From: Macquaria australasica
Taxonomy: Eukaryota > Chordata > Actinopteri > Centrarchiformes > Percichthyidae
Direction: 5' to 3'
Assembly: GCA_005408345.1 (NCBI GenBank)
Contig: SEMN01000045.1
Coordinates: 1,853,001 to 1,917,000, forward strand
Length of the DNA stretch: 64,000 bases
The position numbers and the translations under genes are program-made. Of this stretch, positions 26,901 through 34,190 are shown piece after piece. The notes below the pieces were generated by a model that saw only the letters and a program-made list of their open reading frames with translations, did no database searches and was not told the origin of the DNA. Every line of letters starts with the position of its first letter. Position 1 is the first letter of the stretch.

Positions 26901-29900
26901 CATTGAGTTTGTCAGAGCAGGAAACACAAGTGAAAATTATTTACTGAAAACATGGAGCTTCTGCTTGTTTTTAATTATTTATCTATTTATTTTTTAATAT
27001 TTATTTAGTTTCTCGTTGTGCGCTCCAACATTTTTTGCCTGTAATCGGAGCAGGTCACCTCGTGAGAAGGTTTCTGATAACATTTCTTATTTGTTTCGCT
27101 AGAATGAAAATTTTTGTGTGGCATTGATTATAGCCTCCTTAAGAGTTAAAGAGTAGCATGTATACCTGTGAGAAGAAATGACTCAATCGTAGTGAATGAT
27201 TTAGATGACTGAACCATAATTAATCAAAAACAAATTAATCGCTGAAGGTAATGACGGCTTTCAGTGTGTCTACACCCATTAAAAGGGATTTTGTCACGCT
27301 GTTTTCAAACAAAGCAAATGTCCTATCATGAAGAATGGTCTCGGACAATGCTGCATCGGTGCATCAGGAGGTCACCTGTCTAATCTGCCACCTGCATCAT
27401 GGGTAGTGAGTCATGGCACACAGATCTCTGACCTCAAATCAGCACTCAGGATGACTGACTGACTACGGTCACTTTGACAATACTGGAAAAATACTGAAAG
27501 AAGGATTAGGTTTTCTTTTTATCTGCCCATCATTACACTCTGCACACAAACGGTCCCACAAGAAACAACGTGAATGCTGATTTAAGGTGGACGTTTGTAA
27601 TTGGATGCTTCTCTGGTAGTTGTAGCCACTGCTAATGTAAAGTGAATGTCAGGTGAGATTGATTGTCAGTATGAATGAAATGTGAATGATATTGTCACTT
27701 ACGCCATGACAATGACAGTGAAGTCCAGCCAGTTCCATGGATCTCTCAAGAAGGTGAACGGCACTATACAGAACCCTCTCGCGAACATCTTTATCACTGA
27801 CTCGAAAGTGTAAATGCCAGTGAAAGTATACCTGAAAAATATTCATGGAGGGGGAAAAAATTGAATTAGCTCTGAATCCAGTGTTGCACAAGATCTAATT
27901 ATCTGAATGGATTTGCCACAGTCAGTAACAATGAGGACTGAGAGGCAAAGCATGAACAAATAAAAGAATGAATAACATGAATAACAACACTCTCTGGCCA
28001 AAATTCTTTGAATACAGCTGATAATTTATAGTAACTTTAATTATGGAGGAGCGATGTCACTGACAGATTGTGCAAGATATGAAATAACATGTTTAAAATA
28101 ACACATTGAGTCCATATATTATTGAGGTCTACATTAATACATGTTCCATGTTTATAAATGCAAACATAACAAAAATAAAGTAGGCCTATGCAGTAAACAC
28201 AGGTAATAAATACATGAAACTTTTCACTGAATGTAAAAGACATGGACATGGTGAAGACTTGCCAGTGGTTCATTCATATTTGATATTGATATTGTTTCGT
28301 ACTTAAACAACAAAAACTTGTACTTGGGGCTGCCATAGTCAAAGTGCAAAAATTAAGCAGCTAGTTAGCTTAGCTTAGCATAAAGACTGGAAACAGGGGG
28401 AAACAGCTAGCCTGGCTCTGTCTGAACATAATCTGCATACTAACACCTCTAAAGCTCACACGTTATATCTCGTTTTTTTACTCCGTACAAAAACTTTCTG
28501 GGGAGTTATGGGGGGCTTTAAGCTAAGCTAAGCTAATCGGCTACCGTAGCTTCATCTTTAACATATAGATGTGAGAGTGGTATCGATCTTCTGAGAAAAC
28601 TCTTGGCAAGAAACTGAGCATTTTCCCTTTTCACATTTGTTATAAATTAATTTCTAAAGTTGCAAAAGTAAATAAACAAATTAAACGTCTTTGTCAATGC
28701 AGGTAGCATGCTGCATGATTCCTGTGATCCACTGATGCTGACAACAACATCTTCCACATCATGCACATCGCAATACATCTGAAGACTTTTAAGCAGCAAT
28801 TTTCATTCCACACCACATGCTTTATCTGAACATGCCTATGTGGCGTTCTGACTGCAGTGAATATTACATGCATCATATACTTACATGTCAACTGTATCTT
28901 CAATCATCACTGACAAAACAACAAACCCCAGCAAAGCTCCACATTAGAACACACGTAGCACAGTTTCAATTTCTGTCTGAGACACAAAGTTTAGGGTCAG
29001 ATTACATCTTAGATACTGTGTGTACTTACTCCAGGTACTTGGTCCATGTTGGCGGATCAGACATGGCCATGAAGAAACAGTTGGTCAGTATAGTGAACAT
29101 TATGAACAGGCTAAACAATGTGGGAAAGAAGTTAAGGAAAGCGCACTGTGAAAGAGTAATTTGCAGTGGTATAGTCAAATACGTTTTTGTGATAATGTAC
29201 GTATCACACAATGGCACTATTTTTCTTGTAATCCTATGAAATATACCCATTAGGATAAACCATCACTGTGTGCCAACGGTATAAGAAATGCAGATTATGG
29301 AAAATGTAAGTAAATTCCACTTAACATTAAATCAGGGGAGTGATATCATTCTCTCTTAGGGGTGAATGAAACAATAACAAATGCTCTGGCAAATGCTAAC
29401 TTTGAAAGATGAAATCATTAAAATCAGTTTCTTTTAACAGTCTAAATTATTTAATATAAATTTTATTACAAAATTAAAAAAAACATGTTTTTTTTTTTTG
29501 TCAATATGACTGTTAAAATGTAGTCCAGAGCATAATGTCAGTTACAGTCATTCATGTGATTTATCAGTTGCAGAGAACAGTTGATAATAGATAATATGTG
29601 ATAGATAATTTGATCAATAGATGTTTTGTCACCTATAACATAGAGGAGATCCAGAGGAAAGATTCCCTCCTGCATGTAAAGTACCAATCGGCTGTCTGAG
29701 AACTAATAGGCAGCCATCACATGATGTGAAATCTCCTTGCTCTTATTTCATTTTGGAGATTAAAAGAGGGATATGAGGGGATTTGGTTTTGCGATGCCAG
29801 AGAGGACCATTACAAAGCTGTTTCAAAAATGGGACTATGGAAAAATCCAATAGAAATCTACAGGGGGGGGTCAGTAAATATTAGAAATTGGCTTATCTAC

Positions 29901-32900
29901 CAGTATGAGATGCAGCTTTTTACAGCATCAAATTATTATTTTGGTGGAAACTTTTCACAGTGGTTTGTTCACAGCAGGCTGCCTGATACACAGTCTAATC
30001 TTCATGTTGTCACAAATGTCAGGACACTGACATTAATACTTTCACTTTGAAGTGAAGCACTTTTTGGAGTGGTTGTCAAAAACTGGTGCATAAAAGCAAT
30101 ACCTGAAAGCAGTTTTGTCACTCTCCGGCTCACCTGATCCTGATTATTAACTAATAAAACATCCTCATATCACTTCTATTAACTCTATCTTTTTTTAAGC
30201 ATTTCCCTCATAAGGGCCTTCACCCACCAGTACTTAAACAAACTAATTAAAGTGACAGGTAATATGGTCTGACAGGAAATAACTTGGCTCGCTCCGTCAA
30301 ACAATCACATGATTATTTTACATGTCCGTGGCAGGAAGAGGCACAGACGCCGGGTAATCAAAAAGGATATGAATGGACTAAAATTTTGATGGCGATTGAT
30401 CTGATGAAGTGAAATGGGCTTAATATGTAAAGTGCAGATGTGGCACTGAATCTGAAGATGGCCTTTCCTTTGTTAAGTACTATAAAAGTCTGCAAAGAAA
30501 ACAGAAAAAACAGGAATCATTAGTGGGAAAAATCACATTTTTCAAATACTATTGCTTACATTCTGTAAGTAAAAGTCATGTAAGTCAAGTAAGAAGTCAT
30601 CAGAATGTAAATACATTTCCCAATCAAATTTTCCCATCAGCTCTGAGCAGCAGTTCAGCCTTTCATGGGATGATAATAAAGCTTCTGTGTTGAGTCTACC
30701 ACGCCGTCTACCATATGTGTTGACTTCCACCACACGCGTTTCCGCCTCCAAGAAAGCAGTGAGCGCACATACACGCAACAGGCGAGGCCAGGCGAGATAA
30801 TGGAGGCAACTCCAAAGCGGAGCTGAACCTTTCCCCAACAGATGTGGCATTTATTTAAATATTTTCTCGTCTTTGGATAATCCTCCCATCCAGCAGCACA
30901 TCACATGCCAAAACAAAGAGACCCTGAGAATGACTGCCACGTCCTTTTTCATCTCTCCATAAGCGGCCCATTAATGGGCAGCAGCCTGATCTACTCTGCA
31001 AATCAAAACTTGCTAATCCTATTTCTGCATCCACAAGAGATCTAAAGAGATGCAGTCGCTCTCGCCTGGGCCTCGGCTAGCTGCTCTAAAACACCACTTG
31101 GTGAATTCAGTGAAAACCGCGGCTGATCGGGAGGATCATTGCTGTATCATGTTCACAAATCCAGATGATAATTTAACATGCAGGAAAATGTTTCACTAAA
31201 ATACTACAATTGTATCACTGACACTCCTCATATGGCCATGAATCATCAGTTACCGTTTTACCACCATCAACCATTTCTTGAGATGCAATCGTGTCAGAAA
31301 CGTACAAATGTTGGATCTGTTTAGTGTAGGTTATTAGCAGGAATTCAATTCAATTCAATTCAGTTTTATTTATATAGTGCCATATCATAACAAAGTTATC
31401 TCAGGACACTTTTTCGAATAGAGCAAGTCTAGACCGACTCTTTATATTTACAGAGACCCAACAGTTCCCACCATGAGCAAGCACTATGCGACAGTGGCAA
31501 GGAAAAACTCCCTTGAAAAATGAAATGAAAACCATTCAGTCGTAGTATTAAAGAATACGTTCACAATATTTCAAGTCTGTCTTAAAACAATGGTCAGGTG
31601 CCTATATGTACATTGAAACAGTTTTTGCTTGCTGTAATCACTCCTCCTGTTCATACTGGCCATTCAAAGATCACTTCTTAATTTCAGTCCACAGTCCTCG
31701 TTCTGTGAAAAAATGTATTCAAAGTTTGTCTGAAGATTGTCCAAGTTTCATAAATAAAGCTGGTATCTTTCAAAGTTACAGTCTTTTTAGTACCAACTGT
31801 CCTTTTTGTGTAGTTTATCCCTCTGCTGGCTAATTCAGGAAACACTGTCAGGGCAAACAAAAAGAGTGAATTTGGTATTAAAGACACTGTAAATTTGGAA
31901 GATAACGACCTGATATGATTAACTCAGACCACTGATGGCTGTGGATTTTGTCCCCACATCACTGAGCACTGTACATATGGCTCATGAGTAATGTTTTAAG
32001 ACAGACTTGGAAAAAACTTAAAACTATCCTTTAAGGTGACCCACTAAGTGACAACTCTTCTGTGTACAGGATGTCTATCTTTAGCCATTATGTCCAGGTG
32101 CCAATCATGTCTGAGTATGTTTTCTGCCAATAAACACAGTCAGAATGAAAAATCAACAGTGATTATCTCTGTGAAAAAGACACCACAGGCACAAATCTTT
32201 GAACTGGAAAAATGTATATTATTGTATATTGTATCATATAAGCTTAACAGGAGTTGTATTAAGCACACATTAGCTTTGATTACAGATGTTCTTTTTTCCC
32301 ATACAACACCTTCATATAAGTGGAGTAGAAACTGTTCTTTGTAGCTTCAAACTGTTTATCCCCTGTTCCCTCCAATGTCTGGTGAAATTCTGCTGAACCT
32401 TTCCTTTAGAGTAAATTGGCTAAATTTGAAATGTACAATAAAAACAGAAATTGAGGCCTTTCTGCTTTCAGAGTAGATGGAAGTTCAGTTTGCTGCTTTT
32501 CTTTGTCATATAATAAAGTAAACCAAGTATCTTCAGGGTTTGGACTGTGGAAAATTTCACTATGAAATTAAAATTTTGTAGATTAAACAAACAAATTCGT
32601 CAATTAATCGAGAAAATATTTGCCAGATTAATCGATAATGGAAATAATCATTATTTGCAGCCCTAATTATCTGCATTCAGGTAAATACCTCCCTCCCTTG
32701 ACCTCCCTTTAATAAACTCTTGATCACTTATAGTCCAGACATACACACGACTGTCACCATGTAACCCACCCAACAAACTCACACACACACACAGAGAGAA
32801 GCTCTCACCCTCTGGTTCTTGTAGTAAAATGGATCAATGTCCTCCAGTGGCACCCCGATAAGTTCTGGAGGGATGTCACCGAAGATGCGCGGCAGCTGCT

Positions 32901-33115
32901 TGCCTGCCTCCAGGTCGGCCCTGGGTTTGGGTGGCTCTGCGTTCCTGTAAGCCTCGTGGCAATCCTTGGCGTTCTTGGCCTGCTCCTCCGCAATCCGCTG
33001 CTCCAGCGCAGCCAGGGATTCGCGAGTGAACCGCCGCAAGCCATCAGGACCCGTTGGTAACAGCATGGCTGCCATCTTTTCATCCTGATTCTCCTGTACT
33101 AGAATTTACTTACAG
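2429..33115 (-). CDS. scn5a: Voltage-gated sodium channel alpha subunit, scn5a-like; 5' part, 19 coding exons
   Basis: Forms the pore and voltage sensors of a plasma-membrane Na+ channel. Coding exons (minus strand): 32809-33075, 30371-30489, 29030-29119, 27703-27831, 25786-25877, 25391-25633, 25192-25255, 18028-18169, 16753-16950, 16462-16647, 15993-16364, 15656-15785, 14568-14806, 13076-13249, 12263-12619, 8228-8638, 4137-4254, 3833-3987, 2429-2602. They sum to 3660 bp (1220 codons) with consistent phases. They cover the cytoplasmic N-terminus, domain I, the I-II linker, domain II, the II-III linker and domain III to about S3. The selectivity-filter residues seen are D374 (MTQDYWE) and E903 (LCGEWIE), the D and E of DEKA. 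The lysine, alanine, inactivation gate and C-terminus lie beyond the left edge; no further exon was found in 1-2428. The neighbours wdr48 and gorasp1 place it in the SCN5A/10A/11A cluster. In teleosts this locus is called scn5laa or scn5lab (scn12a); I cannot tell which co-orthologue this is. Confidence 0.96.
3833..3987 (-). CDS. scn5a: scn5a-like coding exon 18: start of domain III
   Basis: 155 bp, the family length. Encodes CLRHCQCCDVDTSR, WWRLRKTCYQIVEHSWFETF and S1 (IIFMILLSSGAL). Acceptor CGCTCAG, donor GTACGG. Confidence 0.96.
4137..4254 (-). CDS. scn5a: scn5a-like coding exon 17: II-III linker
   Basis: 118 bp. Encodes EAISLSEGSTVDLRKPGVEM and ELAEESMEPEECFPE, matching the SEGSTVD...EPEECF core of the linker. 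Acceptor TTCTCAG, donor GTGAGA, phase 1 out. It lies 4.0 kb downstream of exon 16; that intron holds a GC-rich island. Confidence 0.92.
5765..6090. repeat. Fold-back repeat B, copy 1
   Basis: Shares AGCAGCTGGTTAGCTTAGCT, AAGAAATAGTC(C/T)GGCACATA and the 'ttaattagtgagctt(c/t)agaggt' segment with the copy at 15045-15640. The middle is shortened and diverged. Confidence 0.65.
6095..6260. repeat. Interspersed repeat C, copy 1
   Basis: Contains GACAGTGAGTCAGCATG..., CCCTGAAACTGACGCAGCTA and TTTACACCTGTGCTTTTCCT. The same order of segments occurs at 47830-48350, interrupted there by about 350 bp. A weaker match (CCTGTGCTTTTCCTGCC) lies near 55570. Confidence 0.55.
8228..8638 (-). CDS. scn5a: scn5a-like coding exon 16: domain II S6 end and II-III linker
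   Basis: 411 bp, 137 codons. Encodes VLNLFLALLLSSFSSDNLSA and a polar linker ending in a strongly acidic stretch (EFLEEEEISESSEDEDNKP). Somewhat shorter than the mammalian counterpart. Acceptor AACAG, donor GTGAGT. Confidence 0.95.
8639..12262. other. Intron 15 of the scn5a-like gene, no gene seen
   Basis: About 3.6 kb of AT-rich DNA. There is a GT run followed by 12 G at about 9040-9066 and an (AAT)n-like tract at 10815-10850. Open frames such as 9873-10145 and 10988-11215 are short and unsupported. Confidence 0.6.
12263..12619 (-). CDS. scn5a: scn5a-like coding exon 15: domain II S4-S5, pore (selectivity filter E) and S6
   Basis: 357 bp, 119 codons, the family length. Encodes [20 protein letters not shown], S5 ([20 protein letters not shown]), the pore VFRVLCGEWIETMWDCME with E903 of DEKA, and S6. 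Donor GTGAGT after NLV; the next exon supplies VLNLF. Confidence 0.96.
13076..13249 (-). CDS. scn5a: scn5a-like coding exon 14: domain II S2 to start of S4
   Basis: 174 bp, 58 codons, the family length. Encodes [20 protein letters not shown] (S2), GWNIFDGIIVCLSLMEL (S3) and VEGLSVLRSFRL, the first arginines of the domain II sensor. Acceptor TTCTAG, donor GTAACA. Confidence 0.96.
13350..13840 (-). repeat. Interspersed repeat D, copy 1 (minus orientation)
   Basis: Reverse complement of the family at 17480, 26200 and 35200. Shared words include ACTAGCTGGTGAACATAG and CAGCACCAAACAGCAG, plus a conserved pair of flanking segments. Lies in the intron between coding exons 13 and 14. Confidence 0.65.
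14568..14806 (-). CDS. scn5a: scn5a-like coding exon 13: domain II S1
   Basis: 239 bp, the family length. Encodes ELQESRQKCHPCWYTFAKKY, then VMDPFLDLGITICIVLNTLF (S1) and the loop MALEHYPMTDEFSTML. Acceptor TTGCAG, donor GTAAGG. Confidence 0.96.
15045..15640. repeat. Fold-back repeat B, copy 2 (most complete)
   Basis: Long imperfect palindrome. The left arm carries AGCAGCTGGTTAGCTTAGCT and the right arm AGCTAAGCTAACCAGCTGCT, with matching outer segments (TCTGGCTGAGAGTTAGATGA versus CATCTAACTCTCGGCAAG). An inner pair ACGAGGGGTTATG / CATAACCCCTCG also faces inward. Sits in the intron between coding exons 12 and 13. Confidence 0.75.
15656..15785 (-). CDS. scn5a: scn5a-like coding exon 12: end of I-II linker
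   Basis: 130 bp. Encodes KPTSAEDTVPRPLLQPSP followed by HRKRGLSSVSFLSDAMD, resembling the SALSVVSVLT...ALEE region of Nav1.5. Acceptor ACCAG, donor GTGAGT, phase 1 out. Confidence 0.9.
15993..16364 (-). CDS. scn5a: scn5a-like coding exon 11: I-II cytoplasmic linker
   Basis: 372 bp, 124 codons. Includes LSTRRGSQNSIFSSF, the STRRGS/IFSF-type segment of Nav I-II linkers, then EADFGDDEYSVHGD and a less conserved Ser/Thr-rich part. Acceptor CTGTAG keeps the frame open to exon 10; a nearer CCAG acceptor would not fit the phase. Donor GTGAGT. Confidence 0.9.
16462..16647 (-). CDS. scn5a: scn5a-like coding exon 10: I-II cytoplasmic linker
   Basis: 186 bp, 62 codons, phase 0 on both sides. Encodes LAAKRQAQDTDSVLSPELSP, then a run of basic residues (RRNSSRRRRSHRT, potential kinase sites) and an acidic tract. 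The donor GTACAT is not optimal, but phase and the following exon agree. Confidence 0.85.
16753..16950 (-). CDS. scn5a: scn5a-like coding exon 9: domain I S6
   Basis: 198 bp. Encodes TLRSAGKTYM, S6 ([20 protein letters not shown]) and the charged start of the I-II linker (AYEEQNQATIAEA). The donor is taken as AGA|GTAGGT. A second GT four bases downstream (GTGCAA) would break the phase of the next exon. Confidence 0.9.
17480..17870 (+). repeat. Interspersed repeat D, copy 2
   Basis: Contains ATGCTCCGCTATGTTCACCA, GTCTGTCTACTGTTTGG and GATGAGAGTGGTGTGAGTGA, collinear with the copies at 26200 and 35200. Lies in the intron between coding exons 8 and 9. Confidence 0.65.
18028..18169 (-). CDS. scn5a: scn5a-like coding exon 8: domain I pore (selectivity filter D)
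   Basis: 142 bp, the family length. The pore helix and filter read GYTSFDTFGWAFLALFRLMT followed by QDYWEKL. D374 is the first DEKA residue. The next residue is Y375, where mammalian Nav1.5 has cysteine and TTX-sensitive channels have tyrosine or phenylalanine. Acceptor GGCAG, donor GTGCAA. Confidence 0.95.
19250..19570. repeat. Interspersed repeat E, copy 1
   Basis: Starts with GAGCTGAAATTATGAGTCGATTAACT and ends with TAATCAATAATGAAAATAACCACTGCA. Related copies are at 32570-32670, 52730-52925 and 54395-54610. The core is the imperfectly palindromic 'cgattaatcga' theme common in teleost genomes. Confidence 0.6.
20939..21050. repeat. (TG)n microsatellite
   Basis: A pure TG run of about 15 units followed by GCGCGC and then interrupted TG-rich sequence. 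Plain simple repeat. Confidence 0.95.
22460..23800. repeat. Quasi-tandem array of alternating GATATC and ACTAGT palindromes, with inner core
   Basis: In 23040-23800, words of the type GATATC (near 23309, 23352, 23396, 23440, 23485, 23528, 23571, 23652, 23696, 23738, 23782) recur every 43-44 bp. ACTAGT or ACATGT words lie midway (near 23376, 23419, 23463, 23506, 23549, 23630, 23675, 23717, 23760). The stretches between boxes are variants of 'gaattgaattgta' or 'aattacattttg'. A shorter array lies at 22480-22640. Between them (about 22640-23030) is a non-array core with a hairpin. I do not recognise the family. Confidence 0.8.
22936..23004. repeat. Perfect 25-bp inverted repeat with 19-nt loop
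   Basis: The left arm 22936-22960 begins CCGCCCTACTCTGCC. The right arm 22980-23004 is its exact reverse complement over 25 bases. It is GC-rich compared with the surrounding array and lies in its core. Confidence 0.95.
25192..25255 (-). CDS. scn5a: scn5a-like coding exon 7: domain I extracellular loop
   Basis: 64 bp, the family length. Encodes DNFYKVEGAKDALICGYGSDAG between S5 and the pore helix, including one of the conserved loop cysteines. Acceptor CCTTAG, donor GTAAGT. It is followed downstream by the longest intron in the window, about 7.0 kb. Confidence 0.93.
25391..25633 (-). CDS. scn5a: scn5a-like coding exon 6: domain I S4-S5 linker, S5 and start of pore loop
   Basis: 243 bp. Starts GLKTIVGALIQSV (S4-S5 linker), then S5 (MILTVFCLSVFALIGLQLF), then an extracellular turret with several N-glycosylation sequons (NSS, NAS, NRT). 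The donor GTCAGC is weaker than its neighbours, but phase and homology support it. Confidence 0.92.
25786..25877 (-). CDS. scn5a: scn5a-like coding exon 5: domain I S4 voltage sensor
   Basis: 92 bp. It encodes [20 protein letters not shown] and then RALKTISVIP, with the S4 arginines/lysine at three-residue spacing. In mammalian SCN genes this exon exists as neonatal and adult copies; the D in FVDLGN is the adult-type residue. I found no second copy in the flanking introns. Donor GTAAGA. Confidence 0.95.
25878..27702. other. Intron 4 of the scn5a-like gene with repeat D; no duplicate of exon 5
   Basis: Holds repeat D at 26200-26700. I looked for a second 92-bp S4 exon (a neonatal-type copy) and found none. 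26940-27060 is a low-complexity AT tract. Confidence 0.6.
26200..26700 (+). repeat. Interspersed repeat D, copy 3
   Basis: Carries ATTCACTCTTCTTTTAGCT, TGCTCCACTATGTTCACCA and CTGCTGTTTGGTGCTAGGTA, collinear with 17480 and 35200, followed by a poly-T tract. Confidence 0.65.
27703..27831 (-). CDS. scn5a: scn5a-like coding exon 4: domain I S2-S3
   Basis: 129 bp, matching the family exon. It reads YTFTGIYTFESVIK, then FTFLRDPWNWLDF, the S2-S3 signature. Acceptor TTTTCAG, donor GTAAGT. Phases 1 in and 2 out fit the neighbouring exons. Confidence 0.95.
28340..28625. repeat. Fold-back repeat B, copy 3 (shortened)
   Basis: Left arm GTTAGCTTAGCTTAGCATAA, right arm TTAAGCTAAGCTAAGCTAAT, with GACTGGAAACAGGGGGAAAC between, as in the 15045 copy. 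Lies between coding exons 3 and 4. Confidence 0.7.
29030..29119 (-). CDS. scn5a: scn5a-like coding exon 3: domain I S1
   Basis: 90 bp as in other SCN genes, encoding the first transmembrane helix (LFSLFIMFTILTNCFFMAM) and the start of the S1-S2 loop (SDPPTWTKYLE). The donor is GTAAGT at 29029. The 5' boundary follows the AC of the U12 intron. A TTTAG that could act as a GT-AG acceptor lies 9 nt inside and would cost three residues. Confidence 0.94.
29120..30370 (-). other. U12-type AT-AC intron (intron 2 of the scn5a-like gene)
   Basis: Read on the minus strand, the intron opens with ATATCCTTT at 30370 and closes with AC at 29120. A near-perfect U12 branch site, TTCCTTAAC, lies 12 nt before the 3' AC. 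It is 1251 nt long and carries no gene; 29640-30060 shows only spurious short ORFs. Mammalian SCN genes are known to carry AT-AC introns at this position, so the call rests on both sequence and family knowledge. Confidence 0.93.
30371..30489 (-). CDS. scn5a: scn5a-like coding exon 2: approach to domain I S1
   Basis: 119 bp, the expected length for this SCN exon. It reads TFIVLNKGKAIFRF at the start and AIKILVHS at the end. The acceptor is TTTGCAG. The donor is not GT: the exon is followed directly by ATATCCTTT, the U12-type 5' splice site. Phase 2 at the end joins cleanly to the next exon. Confidence 0.95.
31337..31530 (-). mobile_element. LINE or SINE 3'-tail fragment
   Basis: Starts with (ATTCA)n, then TTTTATTTATATAGTGCC..., and ends with GACAGTGGCAAGGAAAAACTCCC. 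I recognise this as a very common teleost retroposon tail. On the minus strand it ends in a (TGAAT)n tail, as expected for a 3' terminus. The exact family is not determined. Confidence 0.6.
32570..32670 (-). repeat. Interspersed repeat E, copy 2 (fragment)
   Basis: Contains CGTCAATTAATCGAGAAAATA and CCAGATTAATCGATAATGGA, ending with ATTATTTGCAGCCCTAA, the characteristic end of this family. Confidence 0.65.
32809..33115 (-). CDS. scn5a: scn5a-like coding exon 1: cytoplasmic N-terminus
   Basis: Coding part is 33075-32809, 267 bp, 89 codons. The protein starts MAAMLLPTGPDG and continues with RRFTRESLAALEQRIAEEQA, the conserved Nav amino-terminus. The start ATG at 33075 has A at -3 and G at +4, a strong context. 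An acceptor after a pyrimidine-rich tract (TGTAG) gives a likely exon start at 33115, leaving about 40 nt of leader. The donor GTGAGA follows the codons KNQR, phase 0. An out-of-frame ATG lies 8 nt upstream at 33083. Confidence 0.95.
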
Positions 33116-33689
33116 CTACAGGCAGAAGAGTGGGGAGTGAAGACAGGAAAACAGAGATGGAAGAAGGTGAGAGAGAAAAGGTAATCTTATTCAATCATAC
33201 AGGCTTATGAAACAACCATTTATGTTGTACTTCATTCAATACACAGATCAGATCACCTTCCAATGTCTTTTTGCATCAGTAGTTAGCACAACTAAAACTA
33301 ACGGTATATATGTAAGTTTTCAAATGCCTTCAGAATCAGAAAAACATATATTTGATGTTGCTTACATAGGTATGTTGCAACAATGTGCACATAGCATTAA
33401 AAGAAAAATATATACATATACATTTACACACAGAGTTAAGAACAGTTTGGCTGTAAAGTGCAAATATGTGCAAGTGTTAGAGAACTAAATCCTTCATAGC
33501 TTGTTTATCATGTTAATGGAAGTTCAATGATTTTTTCTGAGGGTTTTTATAACAGCGGCCTGATGGGAGGAGATGGAAGGACGAATGGAGGCGATGTGAA
33601 GGCCCCTGTGTGATGAAGGTCTGTTTAATGTCTAACTGCCTTTAACTATTAACCACTAAATGTTGTGGCCTTTCCTGTAGGACGTTTTT

Positions 33690-34015
33690 AATCCATAGCA
33701 CCAGAAGTCCATGAATAAAATCCTGGAGTCCAAACTTTGGGTCACAGTATCCAGTAGTGTGAGGTGTGTATCCTCAACCCCTTACATTGCTTCATAGGCA
33801 AACTGGGGTGGGTCAAGTTTGACTGCAGATGAGGAGGAAAGGTGGTCACACACCGCACACGCTCCATGCATTTACACAGCACAGATGTCAACGCTACTGG
33901 CCTGTAGTCATTTGGAGCCTTAGCCTTTGAGTTTTTTTGGTACAGGTATAATGGTGGACTCCTTCCATATGTGGGGAACAAAGCTGGAGTCCAGGAGTTG
34001 GGTCACGACGTCATT
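33690..34015 (-). pseudogene. LINE reverse-transcriptase fragment
   Basis: The minus-strand frame 33981-33742 contains SKAKAPNDYRPVALTSVLCK and then CMERV, the start of the RT domain of a non-LTR retrotransposon (NDYRP[VI]ALTS, conserved fingers motif). Just upstream, another frame gives LLDSSFVPH(I)WK, the preceding conserved block. It is 5'- and 3'-truncated and frameshifted. Confidence 0.75.
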
Positions 34016-34019
34016 CCCA

Positions 34020-34190
34020 AATGAATGCTAACGTTGCTCCATGTCTGCTTGGTGTGTAAATAATAGCAACTGTTTGCTAACACGTTTGCCATGTCAACTT
34101 TATGAGGTGACTATAAGTCAATGTAGCTTGTACAGCTTGTTGTGCTGCCCCCAAATTATTGCAGGTTCAAAGCCTCTATGTCAGCAATTT
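34020..34190 (-). repeat. Interspersed repeat D, copy 4 (fragment, minus orientation)
   Basis: Contains AATGCTAACGTTGCTCCATG and TTGTGCTGCCCCCAAA in the reverse order and strand to the 26200 and 35200 copies; only the flank of the family is present. Confidence 0.5.

Larger units (their letters stand above)
30490..32808. other. Intron 1 (between coding exons 1 and 2) of the scn5a-like gene
   Basis: About 2.3 kb. 30640-31130 is of higher complexity and not obviously repetitive, a possible regulatory stretch. 31337-31530 is a LINE/SINE tail and 32570-32670 a repeat E fragment. The open frame at 30542-30850 (102 codons) matches no family I know and has no splice support. Confidence 0.55.

Noticed and set aside
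29030..29110. Exon 3 of the channel starting after a GT-AG type TTTAG (81 bp)
   Set aside because: The upstream exon ends at ATATCCTTT with no GT donor. The AC end with its branch site restores the 90-bp exon and the LFS residues of S1.
28817..29239. 140-codon plus-strand frame antisense to exon 3
   Set aside because: Antisense to a confirmed channel exon and its U12 intron end; no domain.
30542..30850. 102-codon open frame in intron 1
   Set aside because: No recognisable domain, no splice sites joining it to the channel, composition like surrounding intron.
32805..33083. 92-codon minus-strand open frame starting MKRWQPCC
   Set aside because: It overlaps channel exon 1 out of frame and has no family features. 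Noted only as a possible upstream start.
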